Of a stretch of 5,741 bases of DNA, positions 1 to 5,700 are shown in pieces. The notes under the pieces were generated by a model. The model did not search any database. It saw only the letters and a list, made by a program, of their open reading frames with translations, and was not told where the DNA came from. The stretch is from an uncultured Bacteroides sp. (GTDB taxonomy: Bacteria > Bacteroidota > Bacteroidia > Bacteroidales > Bacteroidaceae). Each line of letters starts with the position of its first letter. The stretch's first letter is position 1. The stretch is taken from NCBI RefSeq assembly GCF_902491285.1, contig NZ_CABUHK010000151.1:1-5741 (forward strand), written 5' to 3'. The translations under genes and the position numbers were made by a program.

Positions 1-63
1 AATGGAATCGACCCTAATTTTATCTTGCAATAAAAAGGTTTATCGGACAGCAATAATAATCTT

Positions 64-102
64 AAAAGAGTCAGTCTTCGGAAAAGGAAGCCTGACTCTT
101 TT
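64..102 (+). terminator. Intrinsic terminator of an upstream gene
   Basis: Perfect 11-bp inverted repeat: AAAAGAGTCAG at 64-74 and CTGACTCTTTT at 92-102. A further 4-bp inner stem (CTTC 76-79 with GAAG 87-90) closes a 7-base loop, with one T/C mismatch between the two stems. The right arm ends in four T and the left arm starts with four A, so it could stop transcription in both directions. It lies 145 bases before tnaA, outside the predicted tnaA transcript, so it probably ends the gene left of the window rather than attenuating tnaA. Confidence 0.75.
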
Positions 103-187
103 CATATCAGAATTCCTTTTATATTCATCACTCCTGCATTTAAAGAAATATTTCGCAACCGCACGACTAACAAAAAGTCATTATTCC

Positions 188-219
188 TTTGCATCTTTCA
201 CAAATTACCACTACATTCG
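188..219 (+). promoter_or_regulatory. Predicted tnaA promoter, Bacteroides type
   Basis: TTTG at 188-191 matches the Bacteroides -33 element. TACATTCG at 212-219 matches the -7 element TAnnTTTG at all but one fixed position. The spacer is 20 bases, within the usual range for this sigma factor. A start of transcription near 225-227 would follow, leaving a leader of only about 20 bases before the tnaA ATG. The assignment is a pattern match; no experimental start site is available. Confidence 0.6.
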
Positions 220-246
220 TCGAGTAAAACACTTAAATATACTACA

Positions 247-1626
247 ATGGAATTACCTTTTGCCGAATCATGGAAAATAAAGATGGTAGAACCCATCCGT
301 AAAAGTACTCGTGAAGAACGTGAGCAATGGATTAAAGAAGCACATTACAACGTCTTCCAACTCAAATCAGAACAAGTTTATATAGACCTCATAACCGACT
401 CAGGAACAGGAGCCATGAGCGACCGCCAATGGGCCGGAATGATGCTCGGCGATGAAAGCTATGCCGGAGCAACCTCTTTCTTCAAACTGAAAGAGATGAT
501 TACGAAACTGACCGGATTTGAGTATATCATCCCGACGCACCAGGGACGTGCCGCAGAAAATGTACTTTTCTCCTATTTGGTACACGAAGGAGACATCATA
601 CCCGGCAATTCACACTTCGACACCACCAAAGGACACATCGAAGGACGCCATGCCACCGCATTAGACTGCACCATTGATGCAGCCAAACAGACACAGCTAG
701 AACTCCCGTTCAAAGGAAATGTAGACCCTGACAAACTGCAAAAAGCCCTGACCGAACATGCAGAACGTATCCCCTTTATCATCGTAACCATCACCAACAA
801 CACAGCCGGCGGACAACCTGTATCCATGCAAAACCTGCGTGAAGTAAGAGCCATCGCCGACAAATACGGCAAGCCGGTACTTTTCGACTCCGCACGCTTC
901 GCAGAAAACGCTTACTTTATCAAAATGCGCGAAGAAGGTTACCAAGATAAATCCATCAAAGAAATTACGAAAGAGATGTTCGCCCTTGCCGACGGCATGA
1001 CAATGAGTGCCAAAAAAGACGGAATCGTCAACATGGGCGGCTTCATAGCCACACGCCGTGAAGACTGGTATGAAGGTGCAAAAGGTTTCTGCGTGCAATA
1101 CGAAGGGTATCTCACTTACGGCGGAATGAACGGACGGGACATGAACGCACTCGCCATCGGACTGGACGAAAACACAGAATTCGATAATCTCGAAACACGC
1201 ATCAAGCAAGTAGAATACCTGGCAAAGAAACTGGATGAATACGGAATCCCCTATCAGCGTCCTGCCGGCGGTCATGCCATTTTCATTGATGCGCCCAAAG
1301 TGCTGACACACGTACCCAAGGAAGAATTTCCGGCACAGACACTGACTATCGAACTCTATCTGGAAGCCGGTATCCGCGGATGCGAAATCGGCTATATCCT
1401 TGCCGACCGTGACCCGATTACTCACGAAAACCGATTCAACGGACTCGATTTACTGCGTCTTGCCATCCCCCGCAGGGTGTACACAGACAATCATATGAAC
1501 GTGATAGCCGCCGCCCTCAAGAATGTATATGAACGCAGAGAAAGCATTACCCGCGGAGTACGTATCGCTTGGGAAGCCCCGCTGATGCGACACTTCACCG
1601 TCCAATTGGAAAAACTATCTATCTAA
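247..1626 (+). CDS. tnaA: Tryptophanase (L-tryptophan indole-lyase)
   Basis: Cytosolic PLP enzyme of the beta-eliminating lyase family; it splits L-tryptophan into indole, pyruvate and ammonia. The 459 residues cover the whole family. The PLP lysine is K257 in SAKKDG; D214 and R217 in FDSAR contact the cofactor; E70, S52 and N262 fit the monovalent-cation site. The sister enzyme tyrosine phenol-lyase (TPL) has the same fold, so I checked discriminating positions by recalled alignment: D125 (Thr in TPL), I381 (Arg381 in TPL, which binds the phenol hydroxyl) and H449 (Phe448 in TPL; His463 in E. coli TnaA). All three are tryptophanase-like. The ATG at 247 is preferred over the in-frame ATG at 283 because residues 3-15 align with the N-terminus of E. 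coli TnaA. There is no Shine-Dalgarno; the upstream bases are A/T-rich, as usual here. The gene stands alone, with no permease beside it. Confidence 0.96.
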   Translation: MELPFAESWKIKMVEPIRKSTREEREQWIKEAHYNVFQLKSEQVYIDLITDSGTGAMSDRQWAGMMLGDESYAGATSFFKLKEMITKLTGFEYIIPTHQGRAAENVLFSYLVHEGDIIPGNSHFDTTKGHIEGRHATALDCTIDAAKQTQLELPFKGNVDPDKLQKALTEHAERIPFIIVTITNNTAGGQPVSMQNLREVRAIADKYGKPVLFDSARFAENAYFIKMREEGYQDKSIKEITKEMFALADGMTMSAKKDGIVNMGGFIATRREDWYEGAKGFCVQYEGYLTYGGMNGRDMNALAIGLDENTEFDNLETRIKQVEYLAKKLDEYGIPYQRPAGGHAIFIDAPKVLTHVPKEEFPAQTLTIELYLEAGIRGCEIGYILADRDPITHENRFNGLDLLRLAIPRRVYTDNHMNVIAAALKNVYERRESITRGVRIAWEAPLMRHFTVQLEKLSI

Positions 1627-1651
1627 AAAACAAGATAAGTAATCAAATCAA

Positions 1652-1698
1652 GAAACGGTGAATAACAACCGGATTCCCCACTTATTATTCACCGTTTC
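1652..1698. terminator. Hairpin between convergent tnaA and PPTase genes
   Basis: Perfect 14-bp inverted repeat: left arm 1652-1665 (GAAACGGTGAATAA), right arm 1685-1698, with a 19-base loop. It lies 25 bases past the tnaA stop and 18 bases past the stop of the gene arriving on the minus strand. This placement suits a shared bidirectional terminator. There is no clean T run: the plus strand continues with T-rich but interrupted sequence (1704-1713), and the minus strand has none. It may therefore act as an inefficient terminator or an RNA 3'-end stabiliser. Confidence 0.65.
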
Positions 1699-1716
1699 CC
1701 GATTTTCTCTTTCTAT

Positions 1717-2349
1717 TCAGTTCATCGTCCATGTCAACACAAAATCCGGATGGATACGATAACCAACAGTATAAAGTTTTTGTAATCCCGTCACAAACTC
1801 CTGAACTTGAAACGTGCCCTCTTCCTGAGGAACAAAATGTGCCAAACGGAGCTTACGAAGATCAGCGTCGGCATCTTCCATACGTTTAAAAACCGCTTCC
1901 TTTGCAGACCAATGCAATAACAGGCTCCAAGTTGTATCTCCCTGATAAGTTTCCGCCTGTTCGTCAGAACGGACATAGCGGTCGGATACCCGATGGACAC
2001 GTTGACCATATTGCTCAATATCAATGCCGACAGCACTCCGGGAGCCAAGCATCACAGCCACATATCCTTTGGTATGAGAAATACTGATAAAGAAAGAACG
2101 ATCCGCCAGATAAGGCTTTCCCTCGGAAGAATAACCAATTTCCTTATCCTCCCGTAACATAGAATACAGCAAAACACGAACGGACAGCCATTCCATCTTA
2201 CGACGTTCGGAGACAAAGCGGTTCAGTTCCTGTTCGCAGAAGATTCTTCGCGCATCGGGCAAAAGAGCCAATAATGCATCCAAAGACTCTTCCATCTTCC
2301 AGACAGCCCACTGTATATCGTCCGTCTTATGTTGCAGAAATAACGCCAT
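1717..2349 (-). CDS. 4'-phosphopantetheinyl transferase, Sfp-like
   Basis: Transfers the phosphopantetheine arm of coenzyme A to a conserved serine of acyl-, aryl- or peptidyl-carrier proteins, converting apo to holo form in the cytosol. The 210 residues contain the superfamily motifs in order: GKPYL at 77-81, SISHT at 89-93 (H92), VGIDIE at 107-112 with the Mg-binding acids D110 and E112, and WSAKEAVFK at 147-155 with K150 and E151. The length is close to the two-lobed Sfp type (about 220 residues) and well above single-domain AcpS (about 120). The carrier-protein target is not visible; no synthase gene lies nearby, so it may serve fatty-acid ACP or a cluster elsewhere. It starts 72 bases after the gldE stop on the same strand. 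I see no promoter in the gap, so read-through from gldE is likely. ATG start, no clear Shine-Dalgarno. Confidence 0.9.
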   Translation of the reverse strand: MALFLQHKTDDIQWAVWKMEESLDALLALLPDARRIFCEQELNRFVSERRKMEWLSVRVLLYSMLREDKEIGYSSEGKPYLADRSFFISISHTKGYVAVMLGSRSAVGIDIEQYGQRVHRVSDRYVRSDEQAETYQGDTTWSLLLHWSAKEAVFKRMEDADADLRKLRLAHFVPQEEGTFQVQEFVTGLQKLYTVGYRIHPDFVLTWTMN

Positions 2350-2370
2350 CTTACGTTTGCCTGATTATAC

Positions 2371-2412
2371 TTTCGTGATTCTATTTTCGTAATTCTATTT
2401 TCGTAATTCTAC
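2371..2412. repeat. Three tandem copies of a 14-bp unit
   Basis: Units at 2371-2384, 2385-2398 and 2399-2412 share the consensus TTTCGTAATTCTAT. The first differs by one base (G for A at unit position 7) and the third by one base (C at its end). A fourth partial start (TTTC) follows at 2413. The array fills most of the 72-base gap between the gldE stop and the PPTase start. It is outside both coding regions, so copy number could vary without breaking a frame. Confidence 0.9.
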
Positions 2413-2421
2413 TTTCAAGGA

Positions 2422-3774
2422 TTATTCTTTCTCTTCCGCCCCTTCCGTATCCTTGGGCAGAATCGTGAACTTGACTTTCAAAATACGGCGGCTATCCATC
2501 TCCAATACCTCAAACTCGTAATTGTGATAAGTCACTTTCTCGTGCAATGCCGGAAACTCACCTTTAATCTCGAGCAACATACCTGCCAAAGTATCGGCAT
2601 CCCCCACCACTTTTTCAAACTCATCCTCATCTACTTTCGCAATCTTATAAAAATCTGTCAACTGCGTTTTTGCTTCAAATATCCAAGTGTGGTCATTCAA
2701 CACGACGTATGTACGTTCTTCATCGTCATACTCATCATGGATTTCCCCTACTATCTCTTCGATAATATCTTCCATCGTCACCAGTCCGGAAGTTCCCCCG
2801 AACTCATCTACAACGATGGCAATATGAATCTTATTTGCCTGGAAATCACGAAGCAAATCATCAATCATCTTCGTTTCCGGCACAAAATAAGCCGGACGAA
2901 TCAATGACTGCCAACGAAAATTATCCCCTTTGCTCACATGAGGAAGAAGATCCTTGATATACAATACCCCCTTGATATTATCCCGCGAACCGGTATAAAT
3001 AGGAATACGCGAATAAGCATTTTCGATGATACACTGCATCACTTCCTTGAAAGGTGTACGGATATCCAAATCGACCATATCCAGACGTGATGTCATAACT
3101 TCCTTCACAGTCTCTCCACCGAAACGGATAATTCCTTCCAGGATATTATTCTCTTCAGAAAGTTCCGCCTTATCCGTCAGTTCCAGCGCGTGAGACAGTT
3201 CGTCAACAGAAATATTATGGTTCTTCTTGGCAAAATGCTTGTTCAGAAAAGTTGTAGAACGTACCAGGACAGTAGCTATCGGATGAAATATTTTTTCCAG
3301 ATAATAAATACCCGGTGCGGAGAAACGGCAAAAAGTCAAGGTCTTCTGTGCCGAATAAATCTTCGGCATAATCTCGCCGAACAGGAGCAACAGAAAAGTA
3401 AGTATTACGGTCAGTATCAAGAACTCTGCCAACGGAGAATGAAAAACAAAAACATTCATAAAGAAGAAGTTGCAGAGCATGATAATGGTTACATTCACAA
3501 AATTGTTAGTAATCAATATCGTTGCCAGAAGACGTTCAGAGTCACCAAGAAGGGCACTTATTTTATCATCGGAAGGATGATTGCGTTCGTCAATATCATT
3601 CCGGTCTGAAGGAGAAAGCGAGAAAAAAGCGATTTCAGAAGCCGAAGCAAAACCGGAAGCAAGCAGGAGCACACCTGCCAGTACTATGGCGATAATAGCA
3701 GAGATAGAAGGAGTGTTTACGGTAATACCGTTGAAAATATCAGCCAATTGGCTTAAATAACCATCTGAGTCCAA
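2422..3774 (-). CDS. gldE: GldE-like CNNM/CBS/CorC membrane protein
   Basis: Inner-membrane protein of the HlyC/CorC family, called GldE in Bacteroidota because a relative is needed for gliding in Flavobacterium. The 450 residues show the full family layout. A CNNM (DUF21) domain covers about 20-190 with hydrophobic segments near 24-50, 82-110 and 115-141 and the signature FGEIMPK at 132-138. Two CBS domains follow, near 226-285 and 290-345, the second holding VVDEFGGTSGLVTMED at 321-336. A CorC/HlyC C-terminal domain spans about 360-440, and the tail is acidic. Relatives are linked to Mg or Co transport or efflux and nucleotide sensing; the role in a non-gliding gut bacterium is unknown. The start is TTG at 3774: the frame is closed by a stop at 3787-3789 and no ATG lies between that stop and the first membrane segment. 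It follows ssb by 77 bases. Confidence 0.9.
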   Translation of the reverse strand: MDSDGYLSQLADIFNGITVNTPSISAIIAIVLAGVLLLASGFASASEIAFFSLSPSDRNDIDERNHPSDDKISALLGDSERLLATILITNNFVNVTIIMLCNFFFMNVFVFHSPLAEFLILTVILTFLLLLFGEIMPKIYSAQKTLTFCRFSAPGIYYLEKIFHPIATVLVRSTTFLNKHFAKKNHNISVDELSHALELTDKAELSEENNILEGIIRFGGETVKEVMTSRLDMVDLDIRTPFKEVMQCIIENAYSRIPIYTGSRDNIKGVLYIKDLLPHVSKGDNFRWQSLIRPAYFVPETKMIDDLLRDFQANKIHIAIVVDEFGGTSGLVTMEDIIEEIVGEIHDEYDDEERTYVVLNDHTWIFEAKTQLTDFYKIAKVDEDEFEKVVGDADTLAGMLLEIKGEFPALHEKVTYHNYEFEVLEMDSRRILKVKFTILPKDTEGAEEKE

Positions 3775-3801
3775 AGAGTATATATTTTAGTTTAACAAAA
3801 G

Positions 3802-3851
3802 ATAATGTGCCAATCTGCCTGCGAAAACCTATCGGCACACTATCACATTAT
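3802..3851 (-). terminator. Possible hairpin terminator or attenuator after ssb
   Basis: An 8-bp inverted repeat, ATAATGTG at 3802-3809 and CACATTAT at 3844-3851, overlaps a second one, TGTGCC at 3806-3811 and GGCACA at 3834-3839. They can combine into one stem with a bulge on one side or form alternatives. On the minus strand the structure begins directly after the ssb stop and is followed by CTTTTG, a weak T tract. It may end or attenuate ssb transcription before gldE. The evidence is structural only. Confidence 0.4.
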
Positions 3852-4343
3852 TTAGAACGGCAAGTCGTCTGCCGGATTATTTTGTACAGGTTGCGACTGC
3901 TGCATTTGCTGCGGCTGCTGCATTTGTTGGGATTGCTGTGGCTGTTGCGACTGCTGTGGCTGACCGACACTAGGTTGCTGTGCAGAAGCAAAAGCACCCG
4001 GATTAGCTCCTTTCGGAGACAGCATTTCCATATAATCTACATAAATCTCGGTAACATAGCGCGTAGCACCTGCCTGATCGGTGTAAGAACGAGTCCTAAT
4101 CTTTCCTTCCAGATACAACTTTTCCCCTTTGTGTACATACTTATCTACAATTTCCGCCCAACGGTTAGACGCAACGATATTATGCCACTCTGTTCTGTCA
4201 GGAATTTGGGTTCCATTAGCCAACGTGTAGCCACGTTCTGTCGTAGCTAACGAGAAAGTTGCCACAGCCGAACCTGCATCGAAGTATTTCACCCGTGGAT
4301 CTTGTCCCACGTTTCCTAGCAATATCACTTTATTTACTGACAT
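3852..4343 (-). CDS. ssb: Single-stranded DNA-binding protein
   Basis: Binds single-stranded DNA in replication, recombination and repair, as a tetramer in this family. The 163-residue protein has an OB fold over about 1-109 (starting MSVNKVILLGNVGQDP), a glutamine/proline-rich flexible linker at about 110-156, and the acidic tip DDLPF at 159-163. That tip corresponds to the E. coli DDIPF tail that recruits SSB partner proteins. The start is placed at 4343, not at the ATG at 4415 that opens the same frame: the 24 extra residues do not resemble an SSB N-terminus, and the predicted promoter at 4385-4416 lies within that stretch. The gene sits between mutY and gldE on the same strand, 87 bases after the mutY stop. 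Confidence 0.96.
   Translation of the reverse strand: MSVNKVILLGNVGQDPRVKYFDAGSAVATFSLATTERGYTLANGTQIPDRTEWHNIVASNRWAEIVDKYVHKGEKLYLEGKIRTRSYTDQAGATRYVTEIYVDYMEMLSPKGANPGAFASAQQPSVGQPQQSQQPQQSQQMQQPQQMQQSQPVQNNPADDLPF
3882..3980 (-). repeat. CAG/CAA-rich tract coding the SSB glutamine linker
   Basis: Codons for SSB residues 122-154 are mostly CAG and CAA, giving short degenerate peptide repeats: PQQSQQ occurs twice in a row (129-134, 135-140), followed by MQQPQQ and MQQ. At DNA level, near-identical blocks of about 10-15 bases recur between 3890 and 3965. Such tracts often change length between strains while staying in frame. The linker is expected to be disordered. Confidence 0.8.
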
Positions 4344-4384
4344 ATATGTATCAAGTTTATTATTCTTAGTTTCAAATGCGCTGC

Positions 4385-4416
4385 CAAAATTAAACAGAAT
4401 AACAATAGGATGCAAG
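4385..4416 (-). promoter_or_regulatory. Predicted ssb promoter
   Basis: Read on the minus strand, TAATTTTG (4392-4385) is a full match to the Bacteroides -7 element TAnnTTTG. CTTG (4416-4413) matches three of four bases of the -33 element, with a 20-base spacer. The predicted start of transcription is near 4378, giving a leader of about 35 bases before the ssb ATG. The site lies just past the mutY stop, so ssb could be expressed independently of mutY. Confidence 0.6.
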
Positions 4417-4430
4417 AATTGTTGTAACTT

Positions 4431-5504
4431 TTATTTTGATTCGATATGCTTCTCTATAAAAGCGTGTACCAACCTGGAAACAGCATATTGCTCCAAATCT
4501 TCCGCCTTTATTTTCTGAAACTTACTGAAAGAAGCCGTCTCTTCGGGTAATACCACTTCATAGAAGTTAGCATAAATCACCCGGTGAGACAACACATGCT
4601 TCACCTCTCTACAAACCGAGCGTATCACTGGCTGTACCGACCGTTCTTCCGCCGCAAAGAATGCCCGGAACTCAGGCAAAGCCAAAAACTCTTCTTCCGA
4701 CAAAGCCACCGGAGTCTCAATCAAAGGCAACTCAAACAGATTCTTCCAGATATCATCTTCCGTCCGTTTATTAATAAAGGTATACGCGCCCGCACGTACA
4801 TAAATATAATTAAAATAACGGTTTGTCGTTTTCGTCTTATGCTGCTTCACCGGCAGTTTACCGACTAACCCTTTCGAAAGAGCCGAACAACTATCCGCCA
4901 ACGGACAAAACAAGCAATTAGGCGACTGCGGAGTACACTGAATCGCCCCGAAATCCATAATCCCCTGATTATAAAGAGCCGGCCGCTTCCTGTCCAGCAT
5001 CTCATCCGCCAAAGCCGCAAAGAGCTTCTTCCCCTCTGTCGAATCAATCGGCGTGTCGATGCCGAAATAACGTGAAAGTACACGATACACATTTCCGTCC
5101 ACTACCGCATAAGGCATGCCATAAGCAAACGAACAGACAGCCGCAGCCGTGTACTCCCCCACTCCCTTCAAAGCCAGCACTTCCGCATACGTTTTCGGGA
5201 AAATCCCGTTCATGCTTTTAGCGGCAGCATGAAGATTCCGGGCACGTGAATAATAACCCAACCCCTGCCAATATTTCATCACCTCATCCTCATCTGCATC
5301 CGCCAATGTCTGCACGTCGGGAAAACGCTTGACGAAACGAAGAAAATAATCATACCCCTGCACCACACGCGTCTGCTGAAGGATAATCTCCGAAATCCAT
5401 ATCAGATACGGATCGGAAGACTCCCGCCAGGGCAATTCACGTTTATTCTCCTCATACCACTTTATAATCGCTTCAGTAAACTCATTTATAAGACCGGTCT
5501 TCAT
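4431..5504 (-). CDS. mutY: A/G-specific adenine DNA glycosylase
   Basis: Base-excision-repair enzyme that removes adenine mispaired with 8-oxoguanine, preventing G-to-T changes. The 357 residues match full-length MutY. The catalytic domain has SEIILQQT at 38-45 with catalytic E39, a helix-hairpin-helix with LKGVGEYTA at 112-120, and VDGNVYRVLSR at 135-145 with catalytic D136. The [4Fe-4S] loop has C190, C197, C200 and C206, in the exact C-X6-C-X2-C-X5-C spacing. The NUDIX-like C-terminal domain (about 225-350), which reads 8-oxoguanine, includes HVLSH at 303-307, where the usual motif is HxFSH. The family's mutY-ssb order is kept here. The ATG at 5504 lies 20 residues before the conserved KRELPWR segment, as expected. 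It is divergent from the HU gene, with 196 bases between the two starts. Confidence 0.97.
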   Translation of the reverse strand: MKTGLINEFTEAIIKWYEENKRELPWRESSDPYLIWISEIILQQTRVVQGYDYFLRFVKRFPDVQTLADADEDEVMKYWQGLGYYSRARNLHAAAKSMNGIFPKTYAEVLALKGVGEYTAAAVCSFAYGMPYAVVDGNVYRVLSRYFGIDTPIDSTEGKKLFAALADEMLDRKRPALYNQGIMDFGAIQCTPQSPNCLFCPLADSCSALSKGLVGKLPVKQHKTKTTNRYFNYIYVRAGAYTFINKRTEDDIWKNLFELPLIETPVALSEEEFLALPEFRAFFAAEERSVQPVIRSVCREVKHVLSHRVIYANFYEVVLPEETASFSKFQKIKAEDLEQYAVSRLVHAFIEKHIESK

Positions 5505-5548
5505 GTATCATCTAACATTTATCTTGCATATACTATTCAAAAGCCACA

Positions 5549-5583
5549 CAAAAGTAACTCTTTTGGTTCTAAGAAAACCCAAC
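5549..5583 (-). promoter_or_regulatory. Predicted mutY promoter
   Basis: On the minus strand, TACTTTTG (5556-5549) is a full match to the -7 element TAnnTTTG. The best -33 candidate, GTTG at 5583-5580, is weak and lies 23 bases away, longer than usual. Transcription would start near 5542, giving a leader of about 37 bases. The -7 match is good, but the weak -33 makes the promoter less certain than those of tnaA, ssb and the HU gene. Confidence 0.45.
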
Positions 5584-5618
5584 GCCACCATTTTTTTAGA
5601 AAAATGTGCATAATATAT

Positions 5619-5649
5619 TTTTTTAGGAGCTTAAAAAGCTATATATTTG
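5619..5649 (+). promoter_or_regulatory. Predicted promoter of the HU-type gene
   Basis: TATATTTG at 5642-5649 is a full match to the -7 element. The -33 region is a T tract (5618-5624) giving TTTT in place of TTTG at the correct distance of about 19-20 bases. A short inverted repeat, AGCTT-AAA-AAGCT at 5628-5640, lies in the spacer. Transcription would begin near 5656, leaving a leader of about 45 bases. A- and T-tracts at 5591-5604 and 5618-5624 may bend the DNA or act as an UP-like element. Confidence 0.6.
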
Positions 5650-5692
5650 CAGTCCAAAAAATTAGCAATAACATAGTAATAATATTTTTTTT

Positions 5693-5697
5693 AAGGA
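5693..5697 (+). promoter_or_regulatory. Shine-Dalgarno-like site of the HU-type gene
   Basis: AAGGA three bases before the ATG at 5701 resembles a ribosome-binding site, although the spacing is shorter than usual. It is the only clear one before a start in this window; the other genes have plain A/T-rich leaders. It supports 5701 as the start. Confidence 0.45.
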
Positions 5698-5700
5698 AAA

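Noticed and set aside
1..33. Possible C-terminal tail of an upstream gene ending in TAA at 31-33
   Set aside because: The frame is open for ten codons and a terminator follows 30 bases later, which would fit, but ten residues cannot be assigned and another frame also stops early (15-17).
188..204. TTTG-N9-CAAA dyad near the tnaA -33 region as a CRP-like site
   Set aside because: It lacks the TGTGA half-site, and its left arm is simply the -33 element; an operator cannot be argued from this alone.
2..280. Open frame of 92 codons at the left edge, plus strand
   Set aside because: It runs through the terminator hairpin at 64-102 and the predicted tnaA promoter, overlaps the start of tnaA, and its product resembles no family I know.
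697..1425. Antisense open frame of 242 codons within tnaA
   Set aside because: It is a shadow of the tnaA codon pattern; the plus-strand protein is unmistakable, and the antisense product is Phe/Cys-rich without any family motif.
3775..3800. Promoter directly before gldE
   Set aside because: A TTTTG and a TA...TTTG string are present, but the spacing is wrong and the presumed -7 element would overlap the start codon.
3807..4250. Plus-strand frame with a long Leu-rich stretch resembling a membrane or repeat protein
   Set aside because: The Leu run is the antisense reading of the CAG/CAA-coded glutamine linker of SSB.
4344..4415. 24-residue N-terminal extension of SSB from the ATG at 4415
   Set aside because: The extension has no SSB character and overlaps the predicted ssb promoter; MSVNKVILLGNVG at 4343 is the typical start.
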